Shown: piece after piece, positions 1 to 8,965 of the stretch
Layout of the letters: each line of letters starts with the position of its first letter
Position numbering within the stretch: the first letter of the stretch is position 1
Assembly: GCA_026993355.1 (NCBI GenBank)
Contig: JALWTX010000002.1
Location: 1-64,000 of the forward strand
From: Flavobacteriales bacterium
GTDB lineage: Bacteria; Bacteroidota; Bacteroidia; Flavobacteriales; Flavobacteriaceae
Direction: 5' to 3'
DNA length: 64,000 nucleotides
Notes under the pieces: generated by a model
Database searches by the model: none
Told to the model about the DNA's origin: nothing
The model's input: only the letters and a program-made list of their open reading frames with translations
Program-made: the position numbers and the translations under genes

Positions 1-31
1 AAGTGATATTAAAATAAGAACATATAAATCA

Positions 32-69
32 AAAAAACCACAGAAAGAAATTTCTTTCTGCGGTTTTAG
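32..69 (-). terminator. Hairpin terminator downstream of the YceI lipoprotein gene
   Basis: A perfect inverted repeat CAGAAAGAAA/TTTCTTTCTG, extended by CC/GG and by A and T runs on the two sides, lies just past the stop codon of the minus-strand YceI gene. The flanking A and T runs would let it work on both strands. Confidence 0.75.
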
Positions 70-124
70 TTAATAATTTAATTAATTTTGCTAAAAACCT
101 GTAACGGTTATTTAGGACTAGTCA

Positions 125-772
125 CTATTTCTTTTGAAAAACCAAGTGTGCTTTTACATCAACAGTTGACCATGTTTTGCTAATACCATCGGGACCGGTA
201 TGTTTGTCGAAACAGGCTTTATGAAAGTTTTCCAAGGCAGTCCCAGCCTTAAAATCTTTAATTAAATCAATTTGACCGGCTAATTCGACCTGTCCATTGT
301 TTTCATCAATATGCAGTTTCATCGGTACGGTTTTTTCTTGACCGTTCATCTTTATGTTAACCATGGCAGTTTGGTTGGCAACATCAATTTTCTTAATGCT
401 TGCTTCAATTTTTTGGGTTTGAAGCATTTTGCCAAATAATTGCTCAACAAGTTTTTTGTCGCGCCCTTCATTGTTTGAGAAAATAGATGTTACCTCTATC
501 TCTGCTTTGGCTTGTTCTAAAGCAGTCTTTAAGTCGGTTGCAGGTGGAACGTTTTCAATTTTAAAACTTTTAAAAACACCTTTTACCGGTATTTTTCCAG
601 TTGTTTTATAGCCGGTCCATTCTATAGTTGAGGCCTTTTCGTTTAATAACCATTTTGCAGATTGCAAAACTTGTTTTTGAGGGGAAGTTTTCTCAGTCGT
701 TTTCTGTTGATTATTTAGGCAAGCCGAGCTTATCAAACCAACACTGATAAGTAATAGCCAAAGTTTTTTCAT
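125..772 (-). CDS. YceI-like domain lipoprotein
   Basis: This 215-residue protein starts with a lipoprotein signal peptide: a K-K n-region, a hydrophobic core and a lipobox ending at Cys18 (SSAC). The mature part, from about residue 40, fits the YceI family, a lipocalin-like barrel that binds isoprenoid or other lipids: it opens with a WLLNEKASTIEWTGYKTTGK-type strand and has the NNEGRDKKL and F.AGTALENFHKACFDKHTG segments. Localisation in the periplasm or outer membrane is inferred from the lipobox. It lies 43 nt after valS on the same strand, so it may be read through from valS as well as from its own promoter. The ligand cannot be told from the sequence. Confidence 0.85.
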   Translation of the reverse strand: MKKLWLLLISVGLISSACLNNQQKTTEKTSPQKQVLQSAKWLLNEKASTIEWTGYKTTGKIPVKGVFKSFKIENVPPATDLKTALEQAKAEIEVTSIFSNNEGRDKKLVEQLFGKMLQTQKIEASIKKIDVANQTAMVNIKMNGQEKTVPMKLHIDENNGQVELAGQIDLIKDFKAGTALENFHKACFDKHTGPDGISKTWSTVDVKAHLVFQKK

Positions 773-815
773 GATATTTTAATTTACAAATAAAATGTAA
801 TATACAAATTTTTAA

Positions 816-3452
816 TTATACTTCTAAATTTTTTAAGCGTTTTTCAAGCATGGCAATTTTGGCTAAAGCATCCGCTTCTTTTTTCTTTTCCATAGCTACC
901 ACTTTCTCGGGGGCATTATTGACAAAACGTTCATTGCTGAGTTTTTTTTGTACACTTTTTAAGAAGCCTTTGGTGTAATTGAGTTCTTCTTCCAATTTTA
1001 ATTTTTCTTCAGCCGGATCAATTAGGCCATCTAAAGGTACAAAATATTCATTGATACCTACTCTAAAGGAAATAGCTTGGTCATTGGCTTGTTGTATTTT
1101 TTCAATAGATTTGGTATGGGCTAATTTTTCAATTATAGGAAACAACTCATCTGCCAGTTTTTCTTTTTCTAAAATTTGAAGGCTTACCCCTTCTTTTTGC
1201 GGAATATTTTTTTCTTTGCGAATTTTTCTAATACCTGAAATAATTTCTTTACCCTGATTCATTTGTTTTAAAAAGTCTTTATCAAAGCTTTCTAATTGAG
1301 GATAATTCGCAATAATAATCGCTTCTTCAGGCTGACGTTTTTTGATGTGTTGCCAAATTTCTTCGGTCATAAATGGCATGAAAGGATGTAATATTTTCAT
1401 ATTATTCTCCAAGATAGCCAAAGTTTGCAGGTAAGTTTCTTCATCTATTTTTTCACCATATGGCGGTTTAATCATTTCTAAAAACCAAGAACTGTAATCG
1501 TCCCAAATAAGTTTGTATATGCGCATTAAAGCATTTGAAATACGGTATTTAGAAAAATCATCTTCTATTTCGGACAACACTTCATTAAAACGGTTTTTAT
1601 ACCATTTAATGGCGGTTTGAGCATAGGCAGGCTGTTTTTTTTGGGTATCAACTTCCCACGATTTTACCAAACGGAAGCCATTCCATATTTTATTGGCAAA
1701 ATTTCGACCTTGCATCACCAAATCAATATCAAAGGGTAAATCATTTCCGGCAGGCGAGGTGAGGAGCATACCTACGCGTACAGCATCAGCCCCGTGTTCT
1801 TCCATCATTTTAATAGGGTCGGGCGAATTGCCTAATGATTTTGACATTTTCCGGCCTAATTTATCACGTACTATACCGGTTAAATAAACATTTTCAAAGG
1901 GTTTTTTGCCAGCAAATTCATATCCCGCCATAATCATGCGTGCTACCCAAAAGAATAAAATTTCGGGCGCCGTTACCAAATCATTGGTTGGATAGTAATA
2001 TTTAAACTCTTTATTTTCGGGATGTCGAATGCCATCAAATACACTCATAGGCCAGAGCCAAGAAGAAAACCAAGTATCCAACGCATCTTCATCTTGCTTT
2101 AAATCTTCTTTTTTCAGATCAGGATTACCTGTTTTTTGCCGGGCCAGTTCAACCGCTTTTTCTATATTTTCAGCCACTACAAAATCGGCTTCACCTTCGC
2201 CATAGTAATAAGCCGGAATACGGTGTCCCCACCACAATTGTCGCGAAATATTCCAATCGCGTACATTGTTCATCCAATGAAAATAGGTGTTTTCAAATTT
2301 TTTAGGGATTAGCTTAACTTCTTCATTTTTAACCGCTTCAATAGCCGGCCGGGCTAATTCTTTCATTTTTAAAAACCATTGACGAGACAGGCGTGGTTCT
2401 ATAACGGCATTGGTTCGTTCGCTTCGGCCAACGCGGTGCGTATGTGGTTCTGTTTTGGTCAAAAAACCTTTATCAGCCAGTTCTTTAGCAATTTCTTTTT
2501 TAACTACATCACGGTCTTTGCCTTGATAATGAAGGCCATGTTCATTTAAGGTGGCATCTTCGTTAAAAATGTCAATTATGTCTAAATTATGACGATCCCC
2601 GATTTCTTTATCAACCGGCGCATGTGCCGGTGTTATTTTTAAGGCACCTGTACCAAATTCAGGATTTACTTCGTCATCGGCAATAATAGGAATGGGGCGA
2701 TTGGCTATGGGTACAACGGCTTTTTTTCCAATTAAAGCCCTGTATTTTTCATTTTCGGGACTTACAGCAATGGCTGTATCGCCAAAAATTGTTTCCGGAC
2801 GGGTTGTGGCTATTTGTATAAAAGTATTTTCCTCACCTTCAACCGGATAATTGATGTAATATAAATGGCTTTGTTCATCGGTGTAATTGACTTCTTCGTC
2901 TGAAACGGTTGTTTTGGCTTGCGGATCCCAATTAACCATACGGTAACCGCGGTATATTTTTCCTTTATTATATAAATCCACAAATACTTTAATGACACTT
3001 TCGTACATGTCATCATCAAGGGTAAATTTGGTTCTGTCCCAGTCGCATGAAGCGCCTAATTTTTTAAGCTGCTCTAAAATTATGCCACCGTGTTTGTGAG
3101 TCCAGTCCCATGCATGTTTTAAAAATTCCTCACGGCTTAAATCCTCTTTTTTAATACCTTGTTCTTTTAATTTGGCCACTACTTTGGCTTCTGTTGCAAT
3201 AGAGGCATGGTCAGTACCGGGTACCCAACAAGCATTTTTGCCTTGCATACGCGCGCGTCGTATTAAAACATCTTGTAAGGTATTGTTAAGCATGTGTCCC
3301 ATGTGTAGAACGCCTGTGACATTAGGTGGGGGAATGACGATTGTATAAGGATCTCTTTCATCGGGTTCGGAATGGAAATAACCGTTTTTTAACCAATAGT
3401 CATACCATTTGTCTTCTATTTGTGATGGATCATATTTTGCGGGAATCGTCAT
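816..3452 (-). CDS. valS: Valine--tRNA ligase
   Basis: Class I aminoacyl-tRNA synthetase of 878 residues that charges tRNA-Val in the cytoplasm. The HIGH-type signature HMGH is at residues 50-53, in the context PPPNVTGVLHMGH, and KMSKS is at residues 534-538. Between them sits the CP1 editing domain with a TTRPETIFGDTA segment, which removes mischarged threonine. The anticodon-binding domain follows, and a lysine/glutamate-rich coiled-coil arm typical of ValRS closes the protein from about residue 810. Length and order are normal. An exact TATTTTTG -7 box lies on the same strand 37 nt upstream of the start. Confidence 0.98.
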   Translation of the reverse strand: MTIPAKYDPSQIEDKWYDYWLKNGYFHSEPDERDPYTIVIPPPNVTGVLHMGHMLNNTLQDVLIRRARMQGKNACWVPGTDHASIATEAKVVAKLKEQGIKKEDLSREEFLKHAWDWTHKHGGIILEQLKKLGASCDWDRTKFTLDDDMYESVIKVFVDLYNKGKIYRGYRMVNWDPQAKTTVSDEEVNYTDEQSHLYYINYPVEGEENTFIQIATTRPETIFGDTAIAVSPENEKYRALIGKKAVVPIANRPIPIIADDEVNPEFGTGALKITPAHAPVDKEIGDRHNLDIIDIFNEDATLNEHGLHYQGKDRDVVKKEIAKELADKGFLTKTEPHTHRVGRSERTNAVIEPRLSRQWFLKMKELARPAIEAVKNEEVKLIPKKFENTYFHWMNNVRDWNISRQLWWGHRIPAYYYGEGEADFVVAENIEKAVELARQKTGNPDLKKEDLKQDEDALDTWFSSWLWPMSVFDGIRHPENKEFKYYYPTNDLVTAPEILFFWVARMIMAGYEFAGKKPFENVYLTGIVRDKLGRKMSKSLGNSPDPIKMMEEHGADAVRVGMLLTSPAGNDLPFDIDLVMQGRNFANKIWNGFRLVKSWEVDTQKKQPAYAQTAIKWYKNRFNEVLSEIEDDFSKYRISNALMRIYKLIWDDYSSWFLEMIKPPYGEKIDEETYLQTLAILENNMKILHPFMPFMTEEIWQHIKKRQPEEAIIIANYPQLESFDKDFLKQMNQGKEIISGIRKIRKEKNIPQKEGVSLQILEKEKLADELFPIIEKLAHTKSIEKIQQANDQAISFRVGINEYFVPLDGLIDPAEEKLKLEEELNYTKGFLKSVQKKLSNERFVNNAPEKVVAMEKKKEADALAKIAMLEKRLKNLEV

Positions 3453-3488
3453 TTTATTTATTTTTTTGAACTTTTATTTAATCGTTTA

Positions 3489-3496
3489 CAAAAATA
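3489..3496 (-). promoter_or_regulatory. valS -7 promoter box
   Basis: CAAAAATA on the plus strand reads TATTTTTG on the minus strand, an exact match to the Bacteroidota -7 consensus TAnnTTTG, upstream of valS. Confidence 0.55.
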
Positions 3497-3665
3497 CAAT
3501 TATTATTGATATGTAAAAGCGACTTCTTCATATACCTGCTTTTGTTTTGTTGTAAATTTGGGTTGTAAATTTTGATTTTTTCAATTTTTTTGGCACAAAA
3601 ATTGTAATAAAGCAATTGTAATAAAAAATTAACTGACAAATTATTGGCTATACTAAAAAATATGC

Positions 3666-3673
3666 TAAATTTG
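3666..3673 (+). promoter_or_regulatory. -7 promoter box of the DUF1573 gene
   Basis: TAAATTTG matches TAnnTTTG exactly and lies 23 nt upstream of the ATG. Confidence 0.55.
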
Positions 3674-3696
3674 ACTTCTAAACTAAAACATTTGAT

Positions 3697-4119
3697 ATGA
3701 AAAAATTACTATTTCTTTTGTTCTGCTTAACTATGTTAAGCGGGTTTTCACAAGAAAAGAAAGCAAAAATAGCTTTTAAAAAAACAGAAATTGATTACGG
3801 AACCATTAACAAAAACAGTGATGGTACCCGTGTTTTTGAATTTACTAATACCGGTGAAGCGCCACTTATTATTGACCGTGTTAAATCTTCTTGTGGTTGT
3901 ACCGTTCCCAGCAAACCGACGCAACCTATCATGCCTGGAAAATCTGATAAAATAGTGGTCAGATATAATACCCATCGTGTGGGACCTTTCAGAAAAACAA
4001 TCACCGTTTATTCTAATGCTACCAATGGTGTAGTTATCTTAAAAATAAAAGGAAAAGTTATAGACCCGAATGCTGTAAATTTAAGCCGTAAAAAAGCTAA
4101 TAGCCCTGTTCTAAAATAA
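3697..4119 (+). CDS. DUF1573 domain secreted protein
   Basis: A 140-residue protein with a Sec signal peptide (about residues 1-18, ending GFS before QE). One immunoglobulin-like DUF1573 domain follows, with the family hallmarks: IDYGTINKNSDGTRVFEFTNTGEAPLII, then SSCGC (C66, C68) and the P.KPGKS...V.YNT..VGPF.KTITVYSN ending. The family is very common in Bacteroidota and its biochemical role is unknown; export to the periplasm or surface is inferred from the signal peptide. It is monocistronic, divergent from valS and convergent with aat. Confidence 0.88.
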   Translation: MKKLLFLLFCLTMLSGFSQEKKAKIAFKKTEIDYGTINKNSDGTRVFEFTNTGEAPLIIDRVKSSCGCTVPSKPTQPIMPGKSDKIVVRYNTHRVGPFRKTITVYSNATNGVVILKIKGKVIDPNAVNLSRKKANSPVLK

Positions 4120-4141
4120 CTAAAAATTTTAATTTATGTAT

Positions 4142-4171
4142 AAAGCCGCATCTTTGGATAGCGGCTTTTTA
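4142..4171 (+). terminator. Terminator after the DUF1573 gene
   Basis: AAAGCCGC/GCGGCTTT stem with an 11-nt loop followed by a run of five T. The T run overlaps the stop codon of the convergent aat gene. Confidence 0.85.
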
Positions 4172-4813
4172 TAATTTTAAATATTCTATAAATTCTTTAC
4201 GCGGAATTTCAACAGCGCCTAAACTGGCCAAGTGATCGGTATAAATTTGACAGTCAATCAATTCTATGTTTTCTCGCAAAGCCCAATCGGCCAAATAAAT
4301 AAAAGCTAATTTGGAGGTGTTTGATTCAATATGGAACATACTTTCTCCTGTCCAAACTTTATGGGTAGATTTTACTCCATATAATCCACCTACTAATTCA
4401 TCTTGATTATTCCAAACTTCTACTGAAAATGCATATCCTGCCTTGAATAGATTTTTATAAGCATTTTGCATATCTGTATGCAACCAGGTGCCTTCTTGGT
4501 ATTTGCGTTCCACTTTGGCACAAGCTTCAATTACCTCATCAAAAGCATTGTTAACGGTAATTTTATAGATGTTTTTCCGTATGAGCGAACGCATGCTTTT
4601 AGAAATTTTTACTTTTTCCGGAAATAAAACCATGCGCGGGTCGGGTGACCACCATAATATTTCATCTTCTTTATTATACCAAGGAAATATGCCAAGCCGG
4701 TAGGCATGGATCAGTCTTTGAAGTGATAAATCGCCTCCATATGCCAATAGACCTTCATTATTGGCATAATTTACCGGTGGAAATTCAATATGGATATCTG
4801 ATAATTGAAACAT
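4169..4813 (-). CDS. aat: Leucyl/phenylalanyl-tRNA--protein transferase
   Basis: Cytoplasmic N-end-rule enzyme that moves Leu or Phe from aminoacyl-tRNA to proteins with N-terminal Arg or Lys, marking them for ClpS/ClpAP. The family signatures are present: FP..NYANNEGLLAYGGDLSLQRLIHAYRLGIFPWYN near the N-terminus, ILWWSPDPRMVLFP, then GTWLHTDM.NAY..L...GYA.SVE.W, LVGGLYG and GESMF. The C-terminus has DCQ..T.HL.SLGA. The length of 214 residues is normal. An exact minus-strand -7 box lies 20 nt upstream. Confidence 0.96.
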   Translation of the reverse strand: MFQLSDIHIEFPPVNYANNEGLLAYGGDLSLQRLIHAYRLGIFPWYNKEDEILWWSPDPRMVLFPEKVKISKSMRSLIRKNIYKITVNNAFDEVIEACAKVERKYQEGTWLHTDMQNAYKNLFKAGYAFSVEVWNNQDELVGGLYGVKSTHKVWTGESMFHIESNTSKLAFIYLADWALRENIELIDCQIYTDHLASLGAVEIPRKEFIEYLKL

Positions 4814-4832
4814 TTATAAAGAAAATGAGCTG

Positions 4833-4840
4833 CAAAAATA
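4833..4840 (-). promoter_or_regulatory. aat -7 promoter box
   Basis: CAAAAATA on the plus strand is TATTTTTG on the minus strand, an exact TAnnTTTG match just upstream of aat. I saw nothing else recognisable in the rest of the 4814-5050 gap apart from the lgt box. Confidence 0.5.
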
Positions 4841-5012
4841 TAAAATCTTCATAAAATATTGTAACTCTTTTTGTTAAAAAACAGGGTGTTAAATTTATAA
4901 TAGAATTGTTTTAAAAGAGACCATAAAATTCTTTTATCAAATCAAGTATGTTTTTAATTTAATGAACCTAGCTTTTAAGTCAATGGTATTAAAATACAGT
5001 ATGTTTTTATTA

Positions 5013-5020
5013 TAGGTTTG
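5013..5020 (+). promoter_or_regulatory. -7 promoter box of the Lgt-family gene
   Basis: TAGGTTTG is an exact TAnnTTTG match 30 nt upstream of the ATG at 5051. It supports that ATG over the TTG at 5042. Confidence 0.5.
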
Positions 5021-5050
5021 CTTTTAAGAAACTAAATAACATTGTTTGCA

Positions 5051-5803
5051 ATGCATCCTGAACTATTTCATATTGGACCTATAACCATTTATACTTATGC
5101 TTTTTTAATTGTGCTGGGTACTTTGGTGGCCTCTATTTATACTAAATGGCGTGCCAGGAAAGAACTGGAAAATATCAATTTATCAAATAATTTTTTTTAT
5201 TACATCTTTATTGCCGGGTTCATTGGGGGTAAAATTTTTTATTATTTGGAAAGGCCTGCTTATTTTTTCAGTCATCCGAGAAAAATGCTCCATAATTTTT
5301 CAGGCGGTTTTGTTTTTTACGGATCATTTATAACCATTATTGTATTCTTAATATGGTATTTAAAAAAACATAAAATCCCTTTTTGGCCAATGTTAGATAT
5401 TTTGGCTATTACCATTTTAATTGTTCATGCTATAGGACGGCTAGGCTGTTTTTTTGGGGGATGCTGCTACGGCAAACCTACCGGATCGTTTTTAGGCATG
5501 GCTTTCCCAACTACCCATGGCCAAAGAGTGCATCCCACACAACTTTATGAAATTTTTGCCTTATTAACAATTATGGCCATTTTGTTTTATTTGAAAAAAA
5601 GGCAGCATTTTAAAGGTGAAATTTTTGTGACTTATTTAATCTTGTATGCTTTAGCTAGAAACATTTTAGAACTATACAGAGGTGATCCGCGTGGCTATAT
5701 TATTAATGGTTATTTATCTCACTCTCAATTTATTGGCATTATAATTATACTTATAGGTCTTCTCTTTTATTCCAAATTAAAAAAAAATATTATTAATCCA
5801 TAA
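5051..5803 (+). CDS. lgt: Prolipoprotein diacylglyceryl transferase family protein
   Basis: A 250-residue, seven-helix membrane protein of the Lgt family, which transfers diacylglycerol from phosphatidylglycerol to the lipobox cysteine of prolipoproteins in the inner membrane. Matching features are the FHIGPITIYTYAFLIVLG start, FSGGFVFYGSF, the arginine-containing core GRLGCFFGGCCYG (R130) and VHPTQLYE. The cysteine-rich GCFFGGCCYGK segment differs from the LGNFIN.E.YGR core of textbook Lgt, so this may be an Lgt paralogue rather than the housekeeping copy. A TTG codon at 5042 is an alternative start, but the ATG at 5051 begins the conserved N-terminus. The next gene encodes a lipoprotein, a likely client. 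Confidence 0.82.
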   Translation: MHPELFHIGPITIYTYAFLIVLGTLVASIYTKWRARKELENINLSNNFFYYIFIAGFIGGKIFYYLERPAYFFSHPRKMLHNFSGGFVFYGSFITIIVFLIWYLKKHKIPFWPMLDILAITILIVHAIGRLGCFFGGCCYGKPTGSFLGMAFPTTHGQRVHPTQLYEIFALLTIMAILFYLKKRQHFKGEIFVTYLILYALARNILELYRGDPRGYIINGYLSHSQFIGIIIILIGLLFYSKLKKNIINP

Positions 5804-5814
5804 AAATAAGAATA

Positions 5815-6115
5815 ATGAAAAAAACAAGTTATTAAAATTTTGATTCCTGCCGCATTATTAATCGCTGCTTTATTAACTATAGGGGTCAGTTGTACGCCCG
5901 GAAGTGACTGTGAGCCGCAAACTTGGTATGCCGATAGTGATGGTGATGGTTATGGTAATCCGGAAAAAACCAAAACCAGTTGTGATAAACCAGATAATTA
6001 TGTTTCGGACAATACAGATTGCGATGATACCAATGCTGAGGTGCATCCGAATGCCAGAGAAATCATAGGTAATGATATTGATGATAATTGTAATGGACAA
6101 GTCGATGAAGATTAA
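5815..6115 (+). pseudogene. MopE-type metal-binding lipoprotein with a 1-nt frameshift after the start
   Basis: The frame from 5840 to 6115 encodes a lipoprotein signal ending in VSC. It is followed by a putative metal-binding MopE-like motif: W.ADSDGDGYGNPEKTKTSC, DKPDNYV, DCDDTNAEVHPNA and DIDDNCNGQVDED, that is, Asp-rich calcium-type loops. The only in-frame start is a TTG at 5840, which would give a signal peptide with no positive n-region. An ATG at 5815 is followed by seven A; with six A it would read straight through M-K-K-Q-V-I-K-I-L-I-P-A-A-L-L into the lipoprotein. As given, that ATG meets TAA after six codons. I infer a homopolymer indel (real, phase-variable or a sequencing error). 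The product is either intact by slippage or a recent pseudogene. Confidence 0.6.
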
Positions 6116-6128
6116 ACCTTAAATTTTC

Positions 6129-6162
6129 AAAATGCTGCCTCAGTAAAAGGCAGCATTTTTTT
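6129..6162 (+). terminator. Terminator after the MopE-type lipoprotein gene
   Basis: AAAATGCTGCC/GGCAGCATTTT stem with a 9-nt loop and a run of seven T. It separates this gene from the convergent nrdJ. Confidence 0.9.
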
Positions 6163-6177
6163 ACACATTTATATGAT

Positions 6178-8739
6178 TTATCCACATTTACTATAACCGC
6201 AACTTTTACAGACCAAGCAACCTTCTTCATAAACCAAACCTTCGGGATCGTTACATTGAGGGCATTTTTTATCGTGTGGCGTGGCGCCATCAGGTATATA
6301 ACGTTTTAAGGTACGGGCCACACCTTTTTTCCAAGTGTTTATAAAATCGTCATACAGGTTGAGTCCTTCTATCAATTTGACCACTTCGTGCATGGGCATA
6401 CCATGCCGCAACACGCCGGAAATCAACTTGGCATAGTTCCAATATTCTTTGTTAAATGAACGTGAAAGTCCTTCAATAGTGACGCGATAGCCCTGCTTGT
6501 CAATAAACTGAAAATCGTAGCGGCTTTTGCCTTTTTCATCTTTATTTTTAATGACCCAACCTTTCTCCACCCAATCGGGCAGATTAAATACATCTTCCAT
6601 TTTACCGGTAAAAATTTCATAAGGTTTACCATCAATCATACCGACAACTGCCAACCAAGCTTCATCTTGATTCATAAATCGTACGACATCGGCTTCTAAT
6701 TTTTTAGGACGTTTAGAAGGAAATATATGCCTAGTTTCAGCGGTTTTTTCTTCTTTTTTGTCATCGGCAATCAAAATACCGCTACGCGAACCGTCTCGAT
6801 AAACCGTAATCCCTTTCAAACCTTTTTTCCATGCCTGAATATAAATGTCGCTAACTTTTTGCACGCTGACATCCGAAGGTAAATTTATAGTAGAGCTAAT
6901 CGAATGTGTGGTGTATTTCTGCACCAGTGCCTGCATTTCAATCCGTTTTTGCCAATCGATTTCGGGCGCTGTGGCACCGGCATACGGACTATCTGAAATT
7001 TTTTCTTTGCCTGATATCCGCATCCATTCTTTCAGTTTATGATGATACACGGTAAACTCTTCAAAAGCATCGCCCATATCATCAATAAAATCTATTTTGG
7101 CATTGGGATCATTGGCGTTGACTTTTCTTCGACGTTTATAACTCAACATAAAAACAGGCTCAATACCCGATGATGTTTGTGCCAACATACTGAGCGAGCC
7201 GGTAGGCGCTACGGTACTGATAGAAATATTGCGTCGCCCGTGTTGCATCATACGTTTGTATAATTCCGGAAACTCTTTTTCAAGCATCTGTACAAATTCG
7301 GATTGTTTTTCAATTTCAGGGTCAAAAATTTCAAATTTACCGCGTTCGATTGCCATATCGATACTGCTATCAAATTCGGCTTGCAGTTTGGTGCGCATTA
7401 TCTCATCTACGGCATGTAGAGCTTCATCGGTATCAAACTTAATTCCCAAAGCCGCAACGGCATCAGCCAAAGCTGTAAAACCCAGACCGGTACGTCGCCC
7501 TATCTTGCCGTTGTCTCTTAATAATTGCCAAGTTTCACGTTCTACTTGCTTAACGTTATCGGGTTCGGGGTCACTGTCAATTTTGGCTAAAATGCGATCG
7601 ACTGATTCCAATTCCAAATCGACCAAATCATCCATTAAACGTTGGGTTTCATAGACTGTTTCATAAAATTTTTCTTTGTTAAAATAAGCATCCGGCGTAA
7701 AAGGATTTTCTATAAAACTATACAAATTGACAGCAATCAACCTACAACTGTCGCCACCTTGCATGGCTATTTCACTACAAGGATTGGTCGATACGTTTTC
7801 AAATCCGGGATATAGTGACGAAGTGGAATATTTATGTTGTCTGTCCCAGTATATCATACCGGGTTCAGCAGTATTGTGAGCAGATTTGACTATAACATCC
7901 CACAATTTTCGAGCGTCTATTTGTTTGGTAACTTTCGGATTTTTGGCATCAATGGGCCAACGCAAAGTATATGGCTTATTATCAACGACTGCTTGCATAA
8001 ATTCGTCAGACAAACGAACGGAAATATTGGCACCGGTTACTTTGGTCAGGTCTTGTTTGACTGTTACAAAATCGAGTATATCCGGATGAGCGACATCCAT
8101 AGTCAGCATTAGGGCACCACGTCTGCCGTTTTGAGCGACTTCGCGCGTGGTAAAAGAAAAACGGTGCATAAAACTCACGGCGCCGGTGGTTGTGCGGGCA
8201 GCATTGGAAACATGGGCATCTTTGGGGCGTAATTTTGACAGGTCAGTGCCTACACCGCAACGTCGTTTAAAGAGTTGCACCAACTGTTGGTCAGTGTACA
8301 TTATGCCACCGTAAGAATCATAAGGTGCCGGTATCACCACACAATTAGATAAGGACGCAATCACTTGATCGTTGCCCAAACCAAACATGATACTACCCTG
8401 CGGAATAGTATATTTAAAACAGTCAAACATATCAAAAATCTTTTGTTCGGTTAGAGTGTCCCGTTTTTGACCGTATGCCGAAAGGTCTTTTGATTTAACT
8501 ACCGGATATTTTAGTTCTGTTTTGGCAAACATTTTAGCCATTCGCCGGTGCATATCAGCCGGTGTTTTTTCTAAAAAATTGCCTTGCGCATCTTTTAAAG
8601 CATATTTGTTCATCCAAGTAGTTACTGCCAGTTCATCACCCTTAAAATAGGATTTGGTAGCTTCAAAAACTTCATTAAAGGTATATTTTTGTTTGTCTGA
8701 AGTTTGTACAACTGAATAGCTTGAATTTGAAGGTATCAT
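6178..8739 (-). CDS. nrdJ: Adenosylcobalamin-dependent ribonucleoside-diphosphate reductase (class II)
   Basis: An 853-residue class II ribonucleotide reductase that makes deoxyribonucleotides with a radical generated from coenzyme B12, without a NrdB subunit or oxygen. Visible signatures are SNCVVIP (C133), the thiyl-radical motif NPCSEI at 319-324 (C321, E323) and the APTGSLSMLAQTSSGIEP loop. A TSCPD-like C-terminal extension ends in a zinc ribbon, CPQCNDPEG...CLVCKSCGYSKCG, which probably carries the redox-active cysteines. The length and the zinc ribbon are typical of the Bacteroidota/Thermotoga type. No cobalamin riboswitch or NrdR box was recognised upstream, but two inverted repeats lie in the divergent intergenic region. 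Confidence 0.95.
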   Translation of the reverse strand: MIPSNSSYSVVQTSDKQKYTFNEVFEATKSYFKGDELAVTTWMNKYALKDAQGNFLEKTPADMHRRMAKMFAKTELKYPVVKSKDLSAYGQKRDTLTEQKIFDMFDCFKYTIPQGSIMFGLGNDQVIASLSNCVVIPAPYDSYGGIMYTDQQLVQLFKRRCGVGTDLSKLRPKDAHVSNAARTTTGAVSFMHRFSFTTREVAQNGRRGALMLTMDVAHPDILDFVTVKQDLTKVTGANISVRLSDEFMQAVVDNKPYTLRWPIDAKNPKVTKQIDARKLWDVIVKSAHNTAEPGMIYWDRQHKYSTSSLYPGFENVSTNPCSEIAMQGGDSCRLIAVNLYSFIENPFTPDAYFNKEKFYETVYETQRLMDDLVDLELESVDRILAKIDSDPEPDNVKQVERETWQLLRDNGKIGRRTGLGFTALADAVAALGIKFDTDEALHAVDEIMRTKLQAEFDSSIDMAIERGKFEIFDPEIEKQSEFVQMLEKEFPELYKRMMQHGRRNISISTVAPTGSLSMLAQTSSGIEPVFMLSYKRRRKVNANDPNAKIDFIDDMGDAFEEFTVYHHKLKEWMRISGKEKISDSPYAGATAPEIDWQKRIEMQALVQKYTTHSISSTINLPSDVSVQKVSDIYIQAWKKGLKGITVYRDGSRSGILIADDKKEEKTAETRHIFPSKRPKKLEADVVRFMNQDEAWLAVVGMIDGKPYEIFTGKMEDVFNLPDWVEKGWVIKNKDEKGKSRYDFQFIDKQGYRVTIEGLSRSFNKEYWNYAKLISGVLRHGMPMHEVVKLIEGLNLYDDFINTWKKGVARTLKRYIPDGATPHDKKCPQCNDPEGLVYEEGCLVCKSCGYSKCG

Positions 8740-8818
8740 AAATTTTTAATTTAGGTTAACATTTGGGCTATTAAAATTACAAGCTCTTTTGTTTGTGTAA
8801 ACATTGCCATCTATTTAT

Positions 8819-8842
8819 TTTTCAACAAATTATTGTTGAAAA
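8819..8842. promoter_or_regulatory. 10-bp inverted repeat in the nrdJ/AraC divergent intergenic region
   Basis: Arms TTTTCAACAA and TTGTTGAAAA are perfect over 10 bp with a 4-nt spacer. It sits about 80 nt upstream of nrdJ. It could be an operator for either divergent gene; the factor is unknown. Confidence 0.4.
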
Positions 8843-8906
8843 CTATTTTTTTAAATAAAGTGCTGTTTTTATTAGCATGTATTAACTTTTAATGCGTTTG
8901 ATTTTG

Positions 8907-8927
8907 TTATGTAAAATATTTACATAA
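8907..8927. promoter_or_regulatory. 9-bp inverted repeat upstream of the HMA-AraC gene
   Basis: Arms TTATGTAAA and TTTACATAA are separated by ATA, 30 nt upstream of the -7 box of the AraC-type regulator. This is operator-like geometry, but the binder is not known. Confidence 0.4.
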
Positions 8928-8957
8928 TTTTATAACATATTTTTCAATTAGGCTTCT

Positions 8958-8965
8958 TAATTTTG
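8958..8965 (+). promoter_or_regulatory. -7 promoter box of the HMA-AraC/PqqD/ATP-grasp cluster
   Basis: TAATTTTG matches TAnnTTTG exactly, 14 nt upstream of the GTG start. It implies a very short leader and a single promoter for the downstream co-directional genes. Confidence 0.5.

Noticed and set aside
7229-7654. Long plus-strand open frame opposite nrdJ
   Set aside because: It is an antisense shadow of a well-supported conserved gene, with no promoter or domain signature.
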